From Bursaphelenchus xylophilus (Eukaryota > Nematoda > Chromadorea > Rhabditida > Aphelenchoididae), in the NCBI GenBank assembly GCA_904066235.2, contig CAJFCV020000001.1:1426001-1490000 (forward strand): a stretch of DNA of 64,000 nucleotides. The letters are read 5' to 3'. Numbering within the stretch: position 1 is the first letter of the stretch; each line of letters starts with the position of its first letter. Under the pieces are notes generated by a model. That model was not told the origin of the DNA and did not search any database. It worked only from the letters and a program-made list of their open reading frames with translations. Of the stretch, positions 30,701 through 42,467 are shown one piece after another. The position numbers were made by a program, and so were the translations under genes.

Positions 30701-33221
30701 TATCAAGAACAGCAAGAGGGAAGTGGAGATGCGGAAGGTGGGATTTGAAATGAATTTTTGGAGGGTTTAGAGAGGGTTGGGGAATTTGGCAGGGTTTTAT
30801 ATTGGTTTAGGCGATTTTTGATGATTTTTTGGGGGAAACGGGGAAATATTGTCTTCAAAAGGGTTTCGGTATTGTTGAGAAGCTTTCCAGGAGTTTTTGA
30901 TAGAGAATTGGGGATTTTTAGGAGAATTTTTTTATATTACTTTAGGTGATTTTGGATTTTTTTTTTGAAAATTTTTATTATTTGATGTCTAAATAATAGA
31001 AATTTTGGTAGCTGAGAGTGAAAGAAGACCTTTGAAGTCATAATGAGACTTTTTAATGATATATTTTTACCAGATTTGCTCAAAATTTATATTATTTTAG
31101 GCGGTCTTACCTTATTTTCGACAAATTTTCCCTTAAAATAGCCTTTTTCTTCCAGCAGAACTCCCGGTTTACCTCAAAAAAGCAATCGCAGAGTACGAGG
31201 GATATCAACGCTACTTCCATGTGGTCGAATTGTACAACCAATGGGAGCAAACAGCCAGAAAACCGCCGCCGCCACTGCCCGCTGAAATCGCGGAAGAAAA
31301 ATGGGCAAGGCTCGATTTGCGCAGACGCACCGAGTTTGAAATCACGGTCCACGAAGCGAGACAGGCCAGGGAACGGTATGAAAATATTTTGGAACAGCAG
31401 AAGGCAAGCGTCGTGGAGCTGACGGAGGAACTCCTGAAGAACGCCGAGGGCTGGCTGTGGCTCGCTGATGAGGAATCTATTGATGAAATTGAACCAGACA
31501 GAGCTGTTTTGGTAGGTTGGAGAGGGTTGTGAAATTTGAGGAAGATCTGGGGAGATTTGAGAAAGTTCTGGCCAAAAAGGGAACTGTGACGATTGGGGAA
31601 ACCGAAAAGTATTGGAAAACACCTGTTTTTACCTAAGATTTTACCTAAGAACATTCAAAAAGTTGGGAAAAAACATTATTTTAGGTAAAAGAAAGTGATG
31701 ATAATATAAAATTTATTGCTCTAAAATTTCGCAGATCCATATAGAAATGCTGTAAAACACCTATTCTGGCTTGTTCTATCAAAAAACATCCAAAACTCAA
31801 AAATATTTTGCTTAAGACAACTAAAATGCCAAATTTTTTTTGATTAATCCCATGGATAACATAATTTCCTTTTTATGTCCCATAATCTGTCCCAAAATAG
31901 ACGCTATTCACTAAAACCGTATGAAAAACACCAAAAAAAGTCAAAAATTTAAGTCCAAAATGCCAAGTATAATATACCTTTTTGGCGGAGTTGGACGATC
32001 AGGGAGAAGTACGATTGGGGAAACCGAAAAATATTATTTTTCTTTGATGCAAGTGTCGAGATCAGGATAATCTAAGGTGCTGATTTCGAAAAAGTTTTTT
32101 TGATTCTTACTTTTTTCCATAAGTAGTACTGTAAAGTAGTAATTTTTTGATTTTTTTCATGAATATCGATTTGGGGGTTTTCGATGGTGCTGATTTTAAA
32201 TCAGAAAAAATGAATACGATTTTTGAAATCAACACCGTCGAAACCCCCTAAATCGAGTATTCATGAAAAAAATCAAAAAATTACTACTTTACAGTACTAC
32301 TTAACGAAAAAAGTAAAGATCAAAAAAAATAATGAATGTTATTTTCGAAATCAGTACCCTCGATTATCCTAAATTCGACGCTTGCATCGAAGAAAAATAA
32401 TACTTTTCGGTTTCCCCAATCGTACTTTCCCCGATCGTCTAACTCCGCCAAAAAGGTGTATTATACTTTACATTTTGGACTAAAATTGATTTTTTTGTGT
32501 TTTTCAGACGGTTTTAGTGGATAAAGTTTGTTTTGGGACAGATTATGGGACGTAAAAAGGAAATTATGTTATCCATGGGATTAATCAAAAATAATTTGGG
32601 ATTTTAATTGTCTTAAGCAAAATATTTTTGAGTTTTGGATGTGTTTGGATAGAATAAGCCTGAATAGCTGTTTTACAGAATTTTTACGTGGATCTACGAA
32701 ATTTTAAAACAATAAATTTTATATTATCATCACTTTTTTACCTAAAATAATGTTTTTTCCCAATTTTTTGAATGTTCTTAGGTAAAATCAGATGGTTTCC
32801 CAGATGACAAAAGACTGTAGTTTGTGCTGAAACAGGTTTTGTTTCAGGAACTTCAAGAACGCAACGAGGAAATCCGAAAAATCCGTTCGAACTACCTGTT
32901 CGAAGTAATCACTGCCCTAATTAATGTCCACCGAACCTCAAAAGACGACATGTCCGTCCTAAATGTGGCTAGACTGATTGTCGATCCCAAGTTTGATATT
33001 TATACAGTAAGTTTGGGTTAAAATTTGTAAAATTTTTTGAAAAAATTGAGATTTTTTGGAAAATTTTTTGATTTTTTTCGATTTTTTCGGTAATTACAAC
33101 AAAATTACAGAGTAAAATAATGTAAAAATTCATTTTAAACCATTTTCAGCTCCTACCAAAGTCCGATCTCCGCAAAATCCTCCAAAACATTTCGAAAAGC
33201 GGCGCCGCCCTTCTCCATTGA
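27710..33221 (+). CDS. npp-5: Nuclear pore complex protein Nup107
   Basis: Ten exons: 27710-27773, 27813-27898, 28358-28522, 28596-28750, 28891-29460, 29764-30126, 30442-30737, 31156-31511, 32848-33006 and 33150-33221 (TGA). All phases match, giving 761 residues. Nup107 is an alpha-helical scaffold of the Y (Nup107-160) complex. Signature regions: the middle GFIRAGRVSLAVEEAEKAG resembles the RAGR..A.EL repeat of Nup107, and the C-terminus LLPKSDLRKILQNISKSG..LL aligns by eye with the human Nup107 end. The start is the ATG at 27710 because the codon before it is TAG; an additional 5' exon is possible, since the N-terminus is shorter than in vertebrates. Intron 6 carries a tRNA-like element, and intron 8 (31512-32847) a 1.15-kb palindrome. 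Poly(A) signal near 33290. Confidence 0.88.
30278..30350 (-). repeat. tRNA-like element 1 (Nup107 intron)
   Basis: On the minus strand it reads TAGTCTAGTGGTAGTG (A-box type) and GCGCAGGTTCGATCC (B box) with intact pol III boxes. No anticodon stem can be formed between them and the ends do not pair as an acceptor stem. One of eleven related elements in 30-64 kb. Confidence 0.7.
31637..32789. repeat. 1.15-kb palindrome in Nup107 intron 8
   Basis: Two arms of about 560 bp meet near 32211 with only ~25 bp between them. Mirror landmarks: TTACCTAAGAACATTC (left) and GAATGTTCTTAGGTAA (right); AATCCCATGGATAACATAAT and its inverse; GTACTGTAAAGTAGTAAT and its inverse. Arms look roughly 90 percent identical by eye. 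If transcribed with the intron it would give a very long hairpin RNA. Confidence 0.9.
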
Positions 33222-34998
33222 TCCGAAACATTTGTTTCCCCCTCCGGACATGACTGTTAAATTCTTGAAAATTTCACTTTAATTAACAGAACAATAAATT
33301 AAGAGTATTATAAACGCTTTTTCACATCGAATTTGGACTTTAGACTTCGTCAAAATCGATTTTTTACCTTATTTTAGGTGATTTTTACGATTTTTTTGAT
33401 TTTTTAAATAATTTTTAATGGTTTTTGTGGTATTTTTTGATTTTTTATCAATTTTTAGGGCTTGTAGAGAAATTCTGAGGGCATTTTAGCTTTGTAGAGA
33501 TGAGATTTGATATTAAAAATAGCAGATTTTGATATTACTTTAGGTCGTTTTCGACTTTTTTGTTGCTTTCTTTATGTAAAAGCTGATTTTTGATCATTAT
33601 TTTGAAGAATAAGCCAACACAAGGTCCTTTCCGCAATTTTACAGCAGGTTTTCTGTCAACTTGCCACCAAAAAAACGGAATGGGCGTCCCTTTTCTTTAT
33701 CAGTTGACCTCCATTTCTTTTTGCCTTTAAACCACAAACAAAGTGGACTTCGACCCAGAAAAGCCCGCCACATGATTCGAACAGACAGAAAATCTCGCAT
33801 CGCCTACCGAACGTGTACCTTGGACAGTTTTTTGCAGAGATTTGGGAGCAGTTTTTGGGCTGGGTATTAGGTGGTGTTAGATGAAAAAAATGGATTTTGT
33901 GGGGGAGGTTGGATATTTAGTGGGTTGATTTGGATTAGAAAGGATTCAAGACAGCATTGTGGTTTGGTGTAGAGGGATTTGGAGGGTTATGAAACGATTT
34001 TTGTTGATATTTTAGCTCTATATTACTTTAGGTGAAAGGATATTTTTTGATGTCAAAAGTAAGGTGAAAGTCTAGGTTTGTGGGGTGAGAAACAACGCTG
34101 GTGGTCTAACAGGGTCAGACATATAACAGGACAGCTTTTTTAAAGCTTTCTATTGCTTGAAATTTGAGATTTTTTGAAAATCCAGGGGATTTTTTGAATT
34201 TTTTTTTGCGATTTGATGAAGAGTGTGGGGTAAAATACGAACAAAATAGTTTCCTGCATGTTTTTTATTAGTTTTTGAATGCTCGAAAAAGAATTTTTCT
34301 TTCTTTTCTCTAGTGGGATCGAACCCAGGACCATTTGACCGAAAATCGAAGTCATTGCCACTAAACCACAGCGACACGCACAGTTTCTTTTTGCCAAATT
34401 TAGAATAAACAAGCTGTTTTTATAGCACGCTGCCCAAATTTCGATGCAGACTGCAACATAAAATTTTTTTGACATTGTACTTGACATCTTGCCCCCTTCA
34501 GAATATTCGATCTATAACAACATAAAAAAGTTAATGATTAATTTTAAAAAGATTGTTTTCATGTTATTTTGGATGTTCTGTGGTGATTTGCAGAGCAAAA
34601 AGCGCTGAATGACCAAAGAAATGATCAGGATCGAATTTTTGAGCCGCATGTTTGTTATCAAAAACAAAATTTACTTTGTAAGAAAAACTGTTTTACTATT
34701 TTTTTTTTTTTGAAATTGACTTTTTGATGATGTTTGTGAGATGTTGTGTTCCGTACGAAATTTTTTTTGACTTGTTTTTTTATAACAAAAAAAAATTTTT
34801 TTGGAATGTTTTATTTTTGTCCTTTTCGGATTTTCGGCCGATTTTTAGATGTTTCTCAAAGTTTTCGACACTTTTTTATCGCGATTTATAATTTACATGA
34901 GGGTAGGAGTAATAAAATATAGGAAATTTCAGGTAAATCCCTGGTTTTTCTCGATTTCCATCTTGTTTTTTGACTTCTCCAGCAGCTGATCTAAAACA
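33222..34998. other. Intergenic region between Nup107 and the first thiolase
   Basis: Nup107 3' UTR, one tRNA-like element (34314-34382), two TATTACTTTAGGT words, and an upstream segment (34580-34640: GAGCAAAAAGCGCTGAATGA) repeated before the second thiolase copy. No coding exon supported. Confidence 0.5.
34314..34382 (-). repeat. tRNA-like element 2
   Basis: Minus strand: CTGTGGTTTAGTGGCAATGA then CCTGGGTTCGATCCCAC. Boxes A and B are recognisable; no foldable anticodon arm. Confidence 0.65.
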
Positions 34999-37417
34999 AT
35001 GTCCAGAGCGAAAGGTAGGACCATTTTTATTTTGTTTCTCTTGATTTTAGGCAAGAATAAGGGGGTAGGAAGGTATATCAGCATGAATCGGCGCAAGATT
35101 TTATCAATTTTCTCGGTTTTTTGAGCTCAAGACATCAGATGTCAAGTGCAATATAAACATCGTTAAAAATGGATTCTAAATTGCATGTGTTTCAGATATC
35201 TTCATTGTCAGTGCCAAGAGAACGGCTTTTGGAACATTCGGCGGAAAGCTGAAGGGTAAAAATGCCACGGAACTCGCTGAAATCGCCGCTCGAGGAGCTC
35301 TGAACGCCGCTTCAATCGACCCACAGCACATTGATCACGTTATTATTGGTGAGTTGAGCTGTCGAAATAGCTTCGATATGAATCTTTCTTAAATTTAAGA
35401 AAAGAAATTTGAGGTTTTATTGGAATTTCGGCGAAAATTTTAGATTTTTTCCCAGCTAGCACCTAAAATAAGGTATTTTTTAAAATTTTGTTCAAAATAT
35501 TGATGTGAGAGAAGTGTAAATGGTTTAGAAAGCCAGGAAATTTATGGTAAACGTTATAGGAAATGTTATGCAGTCGTCAAAATGCGCCGCCTACCTGTCC
35601 CGGCATGTTCTCCTTCGAGTTGGTATCCCAATCGAAAAACCCGCCGTTACTATCAACAGACTGTGTGGATCCGGCTTCGAAGCCATCACGCAAGCTGCTC
35701 AGGTATGTCTTCTATCTTATTAAAGTGTAAAACCGGATGTTAAAAAGTTTTTGACTTTAGCTTTGACCGATATTACTTTAGGTGGAGTAATATCAAAAAA
35801 GTTGGATTTTTTGTGATTTTGGTTAAGTTATGGAGGTGTAGAGGTAGACAGATGTATGAAACGGTAGAATGCATAAGTTTGACAGTTTATTTTCAGCAAA
35901 TCCTCGCCGGAGACTCGGAAGTTGTACTTGCCGGAGGTACCGAAAACATGAGTCAGGGTCCATACGTTGTCCGCCAGGGTCGTTTTGGCATCCCGCTGGG
36001 TGCAAATGTGGAGGTAAGAGGGGTTTAAAATATTACTGAAGCTTTTCTTGCCCTTATTTTCTTCATGAATACCACTTTTTGTGAGGAATTGATCCTTTTC
36101 ACCGTATTTTACAAATAAATTACTGATGGTTTCAGTTCGAAGACGTCTTATGGGCCGCTCTCACCGATCAGTACACCAAAATTCCGATGGGACTGACGGC
36201 AGAAAAGTTGGGCGCAAAATACGGAGTAACGAGACAAGAGGTTGATACCTTCGCCCTGGGCTCGCAGACTCGATGGAAGCTCGGTAAGTGACGTTTGTGA
36301 GCTCTAAAGAGTTTTTTTGGTTGAAAGGAAAGTCAAGATTTTTGTTTTGGTCAAGCGGGAGTCGAACTTGGGCCAATTTTTTTCTGGGATGGCAGAAATT
36401 TTTGCCACTGCACTATTGAGGTACATCTCTTGATTATGTCAAAAAACGAGAAAAAAATTAATTTGACGGAAAATTTGGGTATTTTGAGACCGATCTTGGA
36501 AAAGTTTAGAGCTGACTTGCCTAGTGTACTATAAATTTTTTTTTCGGTTTTTCGCGATTTTTTGTTGATAATCGTTCTCGGTTATAGCCAACAACGCCGG
36601 ATACTTCAAAGCCGAGATTGAGCCGCTCAAACTGAAGACCAGAAAAGGAGAGGAAACCTTCGAAGTTGATGAACATCCCAGGGAAACCACTGCCGAATCT
36701 CTGGCCAAACTCCCCCCAGTATTCCAAAAAGACGGCCTCGTCACTGCTGGAAATGCCTCGGGAATCTCGGACGGAGCCGCCGCAGCCGTTGTGGCCAGCG
36801 CCGAAGCCGTTCAGAAGTACAAACTGCAGCCCTTGGCCCGTTTGGTCGACTGGAGAGCGGTCGGATGCGACCCGACCATCATGGGCATCGGACCGGTCGG
36901 AGCGGTGGAGTGGATCCTCAAGAAGCACAAATTGACCTTTGACAATATCGACTTGGTTGAGGTAGGATTTAGCGCAGTTTTGAGAAATATTTTTTTTTTG
37001 ATGGGAGGGTTGGTCAAGGAGAATATAAAATTTGATCGAAAAAGCATGATTTTTTGATTAATTCAGAATTCTTTTTGATTGATATTGATGGAAAAACGTA
37101 TATCCATCTTTTTCGATTCGTATTTTACCAAAATTTTTATTTCGAAAAATTTCTTTTGTTGACGATTTTTTAATTTTTAGGTCAATGAAGCCTTTGCCGC
37201 CCAAGTTTTATCAGTCCAAAAGGCCCTCAAGATCCCTAATGAGAAGTTGAACGTGAACGGAGGAGCTATTGCCCTTGGCCATCCTCTGGGAGCCTCTGGA
37301 GCCAGAATTACCGCCCATTTGTGCCATGAATTACATCGCCGCAACGGCAAATACGCCATCGGATCGGCTTGTATTGGCGGCGGCCAAGGAATCGCCGTCC
37401 TCCTGGAGAAGGTCTAA
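34999..37417 (+). CDS. acaa-2: Mitochondrial 3-ketoacyl-CoA thiolase, tandem copy 1
   Basis: Seven exons: 34999-35014, 35196-35348, 35560-35702, 35897-36013, 36136-36283, 36588-36961 and 37181-37417 (TAA), 395 residues. A type II thiolase that cleaves 3-ketoacyl-CoA in the last step of mitochondrial beta-oxidation. Catalytic residues present: Cys92 (NRLCGSGFE), His351 (GHPLGASG) and Cys381 (CIGGGQG). The whole chain reads like ACAA2, from [19 protein letters not shown] onward, and starts without a long presequence, as ACAA2 does. One oddity: the near-invariant NEAFAPQ reads NEAFAAQ (Ala324). A second copy lies 2 kb downstream with identical exon lengths. Intron 5 has a tRNA-like element. Poly(A) signal 37457-37462. 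Confidence 0.95.
36352..36425 (-). repeat. tRNA-like element 3 (thiolase copy 1, intron 5)
   Basis: Minus strand: CAATAGTGCAGTGGCAAAAA and GCCCAAGTTCGACTCCCGC. Same intron as element 4 in copy 2, so the element was present before the gene duplicated. Confidence 0.7.
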
Positions 37418-38289
37418 GCATTTTGTTCAACGCGATATATTTGGTTGTATTCGTAGAATAAATCTATTACAATTCCTGATGTCTAATATAAATTTTGGCG
37501 GAAATGTGTGGCAATTTGAAGTTTTTGGGGGTAAAATGAATATGTGGAGTTCTGTAGACTCTGGAGAACCATAGTAAATTTGCTGAGAACTGTGAAAGCG
37601 TATTTTACAAAACACGGATGACTCTGTGGGGTCCCACCACGAAAATATTGCAATGCCAAAATTTCTTGGCATTACGTTATTCGTAATATTTTTAGTCAGG
37701 AAATTTGTTTTTTTTTTTGAGAAATTCCCTGGAGAAAGAAACGGCCAAGATTAGTCCATGTTTTTGGAAATTTTGCTTTTGATTTGGACAGATTTATATA
37801 TTGCACTTGACATCAGGAAGTCTAGAGATAAAAAAGCCGCCAAATTAGTCAAAAACAATGGTTATTTCAACTTCAGGCGACCTCCTTGTCACCTAAAGTC
37901 AAAAGAAACAAGTAAAAGCCGGCTCATCGTTAGCTTTGGAAATTGTTTTAGATCCATGGCTGGAGAAAGTGATGGATAAGATAAAAATGGCGGAAAATGA
38001 GGAGTTGATCAGAAAAATTTTATATTTTTTTACTCTTGCTTCCACGCAAATTGTAAATCACTAGAAAAAATGTCCATAGCGTAGAGAAGCAGTCTGAATT
38101 CGGTCGAAAAAAATTAAAAAATAGCGTGTCCTTACACTTATAAGGTCAGTTTTTGTTTTTGGTAACAACACGTCTATGGACAACACCTCAGAGATCATTA
38201 ATTTGGTCATTCAGCACTTTTTGTTCGAGAGATCAAAGCAATAATCGTCCAACACTATATGAAAAAGTAACCGCAACTTTTCGTTTGGG

Positions 38290-38702
38290 GCAGGCCGAAT
38301 ATCGGGCCAATATTTATATCCAGTGTTGCAAAATTGGTTGACTAGCTGGCCAAAGGGGTTACTCTGTGTTCATTCACACCGTAGGATAGATAGGTTGCTC
38401 ATGACCAAGCTCGTGACCTATGTCGTGACCAAGGTCAAGGTGGTTGCCCAAAATTACCCGAAACGGTCTCAATTTCAAAGTCTTGACCATCATAATAAAT
38501 CATTGAGACCGTTTTCGGGTAATTTTGAGCAACCACCTTGACCTTGGTCACGACCTAGGTCGCGAGCTTGGTCATGAGCAACCTATCTATCCTACGATGT
38601 GAATGAACACAGAGTAACCCCCTTGGCGCCAAGGCTTTGGCTAGCTAGTAAACCAATTTTGCAACACTGGATATAAATATTGGCCCGATACCCGATCTGC
38701 CT
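38290..38702. repeat. Palindrome of ~413 bp between the thiolase copies
   Basis: Arms of about 190 bp meet near 38495. Mirror landmarks: CCAACCTTGACC-like segments GACCAAGGTCAAGGTGGTTG and its inverse; GAGACCGTTT and its inverse; GGATATAAATATTGG and its inverse. Multiple TGACC/GGTCA words lie within the arms. Confidence 0.88.
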
Positions 38703-38741
38703 CAAAAATGAAGGGTAGCCGAAGTAAGCGTTATAAGTTAT

Positions 38742-39070
38742 CTTCAATTTTTTTACATTATCATGACTAGATGATCTAGAGGCGGGATCTCAAGTACAGA
38801 ATCACAAATATGTTGTTTATTGTGGTTTGAATCGGAACACACACCACGAAAAAAGACTGTTTATTCCAAATTTGTGCAACACTACCATCACTATCCATAA
38901 TATTCCATGTTATGGAAAACGTGGTTGCTTCTGCACAAATTTGGATTATATAGTCTTTTTTCGTAGTTTGTGCTTCGATTCAAGCCACAATACAGAACAT
39001 GTTTGTGATTTTGCACTTGTGGGTCCCTCCTTTAGATCGTTTAGTCATGATAAGGTAAAAAAAGTTGAAG
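38742..39070. repeat. Palindrome of ~329 bp upstream of thiolase copy 2
   Basis: The left end CTTCAATTTTTTTACATTAT mirrors the right end ATAAGGTAAAAAAAGTTGAAG (imperfect). Inner mirrors: ACGAAAAAAGACT, CCAAATTTGTGC and GAATCACAAA. Centre near 38905. Confidence 0.8.
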
Positions 39071-39407
39071 GTTTATTATAGTGGTTACCTTTCGTGTAGT
39101 TTTGGATGTTCAATGGTGATTTCCCGAGCAAAAAGCGCTGAATGACCAAAGGGATTGATCGAGTTAAATTCTTTAGACTTGGTTGTTGTCTGGAACAAAA
39201 AGTTGACCTTACAAACAAGACCGCTCTATTTTTTTAGAAATTTTGATCGAATTTTGGGGTTTTTCTCAAAATTATTCACATTTTTTCTAGTGATTTGCCA
39301 TTTACGTGGCTGTTCGAGAAGTAAAATGTAAAAAGTTTCAGATCCATCCCTTGATCTCACCCATTTCTATCTTATCCTTCAACTTCTCCAGCAGCTGTAA
39401 TAAAACA

Positions 39408-41998
39408 ATGTCCAGAGGCAGAGGTAAGCCAACTTTTACTTTTTTATTTTGATTTTAGGTAAGAAAAGATCTCTCTGAAGTCATAGCGACAAATTTAACG
39501 ATTCGTTTTGGTTAATTTTTGCGAGATTTTGAGCTGGAGACATCTGATGTCAAGTTCAATATAAAAATTTTTGATTTTCAATGTGAAAGGGTTTCTTTCT
39601 AGATGTCTTCATTGTCAGTGCCAAGAGAACGGCATTTGGAACGTTTGGCGGAAAGCTGAAGGGTAAGAATGCTACGGAACTCGCTGAATTGGCCGCTCGG
39701 GCAGCTCTGAACGCCGCTTCAATCGACCCACAGCACATTGATCACGTTATTTTTGGTGAGTTCCGCTGTCGAAATGACTGGTTTATTATTTGTTTTCATA
39801 TTTAGACGGGATGCGCTGATTTTGAAGGGATTACGATGAAAGTTTGAGATTTTTTGGATTGAAATGCCTAAAACAAGGTATTTTTTAAAATTTTGTTCAA
39901 AATATTGATGCAAGAGGAGTGTAAATGGTTTATAATGCAAGGAAATTTATTGACAGCGTTTTAGGAAATGTTGTTCAGTCATCGAAATGCGCCGCCTACC
40001 TGTCGCGACATGTTCTCCTTAGAGTTGGTATCCCAATCGAAAAACCCGCCGTTACTATCAACAGACTATGTGGATCTGGCTTCGAAGCTATCACTCAAGG
40101 TGCTCAGGTATGTTTGCTATCTTATTATAGTCAAAAACTAGAAGTTTGAAAGGTTTTGATTCCAAATTTGACCGATATTACTTTAGGTAGAGTAATATCA
40201 AAAAAGTTGGATTTTTCAGTGTTTTTAGTTAAGTTATGGAGGTGTACAGGTAGCTAGGTGTATAAAACGGTAGAATGCATAATTTTGACCATTTATTTTT
40301 AGCAAATCATCGCCGGAGACTCTGAAGTTGTACTTGCCGGAGGTACCGAAAACATGAGTCAACATCCGTACGTTGTCCGTCAGGGCCGTTTTGGCATCCC
40401 GCTAGGTGCAAATGTGGAGGTAAGGGTTTTAAATATTTCATCAAGAATTTTTTTCCCGGTTATTTTCTTCATGAATACTATTTTTTGTGCAAAATTGACC
40501 CATTTACCGTATTTTACAAATATAAAACTGACGATTTTAGTTCGAAGACGTTTTATGGAGCCTTCTCACCGACCAGTACACTAAGATTCCGATGGGTTTG
40601 ACTGCAGAAAAGTTGGGCGCAAAATACGGAGTAACGAGACAGGAGACTGATGCCTTCGCCCTGGCCTCGCAGACTCGCTGGAAACATGGTAAGAAGTGTT
40701 TTTTGTGATTACTAGGGAATAAAAAAGTTTTTGGATACGAGAAAACTAAAAAATTTTGTTTTTGTCTAGGTGGGCTCGAACCTGCGCCAAAATTTTTTTG
40801 CCATAATTTTTTACCACTGCGCTATGGGTGTACATGGGCGAATATTTTTGTGAAGTGATGGGGAATGGGATCTAATGGTTAATTAGAGGGTGCAGAAGTG
40901 ACTTTGGACATTTTTTGGGATTTTTTGAGCTAGTGTAATATAATTTTTTTTCTGATTTTCGAAAAAATTTCTCTAATTCCTTTCTGTTTTAGCCAACAAC
41001 GCCGGATACTTCAAAGCCGAGATTGAGCCGCTCAAACTGAAGACCAGAAAAGGAGAGGAAACCTTCGAAGTTGATGAACATCCCAGGGAAACCACTGCCG
41101 AATCTCTGGCCAAACTCCCCCCAGTTTTCCAAAAAGACGGCCTCGTCACTGCTGGAAATGCCTCGGGAATCTCGGACGGAGCCGCCGCAGCCGTTGTGGC
41201 CAGCGCCGAAGCCGTTCAGAAGTACAAACTGCAGCCCTTGGCCCGTTTGGTCGACTGGAGAGCGGTCGGATGCGACCCGACCATCATGGGCATCGGACCG
41301 GTCGGAGCGGTGGAATGGATCCTCAAGAAGCACAAATTGACCTTTGACAATATCGACTTGGTTGAGGTAGGATTTAGGCCAATTTTGAGAGTTTTTTTTT
41401 GAGGGGAGGGTTGGTCATGGAGAATATAAAATTTGATGGAAACAGTATGATTTTTGGTTGATTTGAGGTTTTATTAGGTGTAGAATAGAAAAAAAGTAGG
41501 AAAATGTATTTTACCTGTTAATAAATTCATTTGTGGGATGCCTATTTGAATTTTAATCTAAATTTTGCCATAAATTTCCAAAATTTGGCTAAAAAATGGG
41601 AATTTCAGATAAATTTTGGAATTTTTTTGGATGGATATGTGCAGAGAATTCTTAAACTGCCTTTATAAAGTCATTTTTCCCAAAATTTTGAGTTTTATTT
41701 AAAAAAATTGATTTTTTTTGTGAATTTTTGTCAATTTTAATAAAAAATTTTTTATTTCCAGGTCAATGAAGCCTTCGCCCCTCAAGTTCTGGCTGTCCAA
41801 AAAGCCCTCAATATCCCCAGTGAGAAGTTGAATGTGAATGGAGGAGCTATTGCACTTGGCCATCCGTTGGCAGCCTCTGGAGCCAGAATTACCGCCCATT
41901 TGTGCCATGAATTACATCGCCGCAACGGCAAATACGCCATCGGATCGGCTTGTATTGGTGGCGGTCAAGGGATTGCGGTCCTCCTGGAGAAGGTCTGA
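39408..41998 (+). CDS. Mitochondrial 3-ketoacyl-CoA thiolase, tandem copy 2
   Basis: Seven exons with the same lengths and phases as copy 1: 39408-39423, 39603-39755, 39965-40107, 40303-40419, 40541-40688, 40993-41366 and 41762-41998 (TGA), 395 residues. Cys92 and Cys381 are present and His351 is kept, but the near-invariant GHPLG reads GHPLA (Ala354), next to the catalytic His; by contrast NEAFAPQ is normal here. Other differences from copy 1 include MSQHPY for MSQGPY. Exon 6 differs from copy 1 at only two bases in 374, while exon 2 differs at about ten in 153, which suggests gene conversion. Open throughout and probably expressed; activity may be changed. Poly(A) signal 42037-42042. Confidence 0.93.
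40767..40836 (-). repeat. tRNA-like element 4 (thiolase copy 2, intron 5)
   Basis: Minus strand: CCATAGCGCAGTGGTAAAAA and GGCGCAGGTTCGAGCCCACC. Orthologous position to element 3 in copy 1. Confidence 0.72.
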
Positions 41999-42467
41999 GC
42001 ATGTTGTTCAATGTGATCTATTTGGTCGTGTTCGTAGAATAAAGCTATTACAATTCCTGATGTATAGTATAAAGTTTGTCGAAAAAATGAAGTAAATGGA
42101 AGTTTCTGAGTGTAAAATGAATAACTAAGGCCGACATTAAGTCTAAATTAGCAGAAAAAATATAAATAAATGGTGTGTATTACGTATTTTACAAACATCG
42201 CCATCCTACTTAAGTCCCACCACGAAAATATTGCAATGCCAAAATTCCTTGGCATTATGTTTATTTCCAATATTTTTGGTCGGAAAACGTTCCTGAAGGA
42301 TCTCAGCTGCAGAATAGCACGTATTTTAGAAGTTGCTGGTTGTTCTCACCTAGTCTTGTAAGTATTTCTTTTTTTGTTGATTTTTAGGGTCAAGACATCT
42401 AAAGTAATATAAATTTCTTTATTTTTGTCCATGTTTGATCGAGAAATGGAAAGTAAAATATCTTTAG

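Larger units (their letters stand above)
37418..39407. other. Region between the thiolase copies
   Basis: 3' UTR of copy 1, a short ATTGCAATGCCAAAATT inverted motif (also after copy 2 near 42230), an inverted fragment of the thiolase upstream region (38190-38230), two large palindromes (38290-38702 and 38742-39070), and the upstream region of copy 2. No coding exon. Confidence 0.55.

Noticed and set aside
36521..36928. Long minus-strand frame opposite thiolase exon 6, repeated at 40989-41333
   Set aside because: Antisense shadow of a highly biased coding exon; identical in both copies because the exon is.
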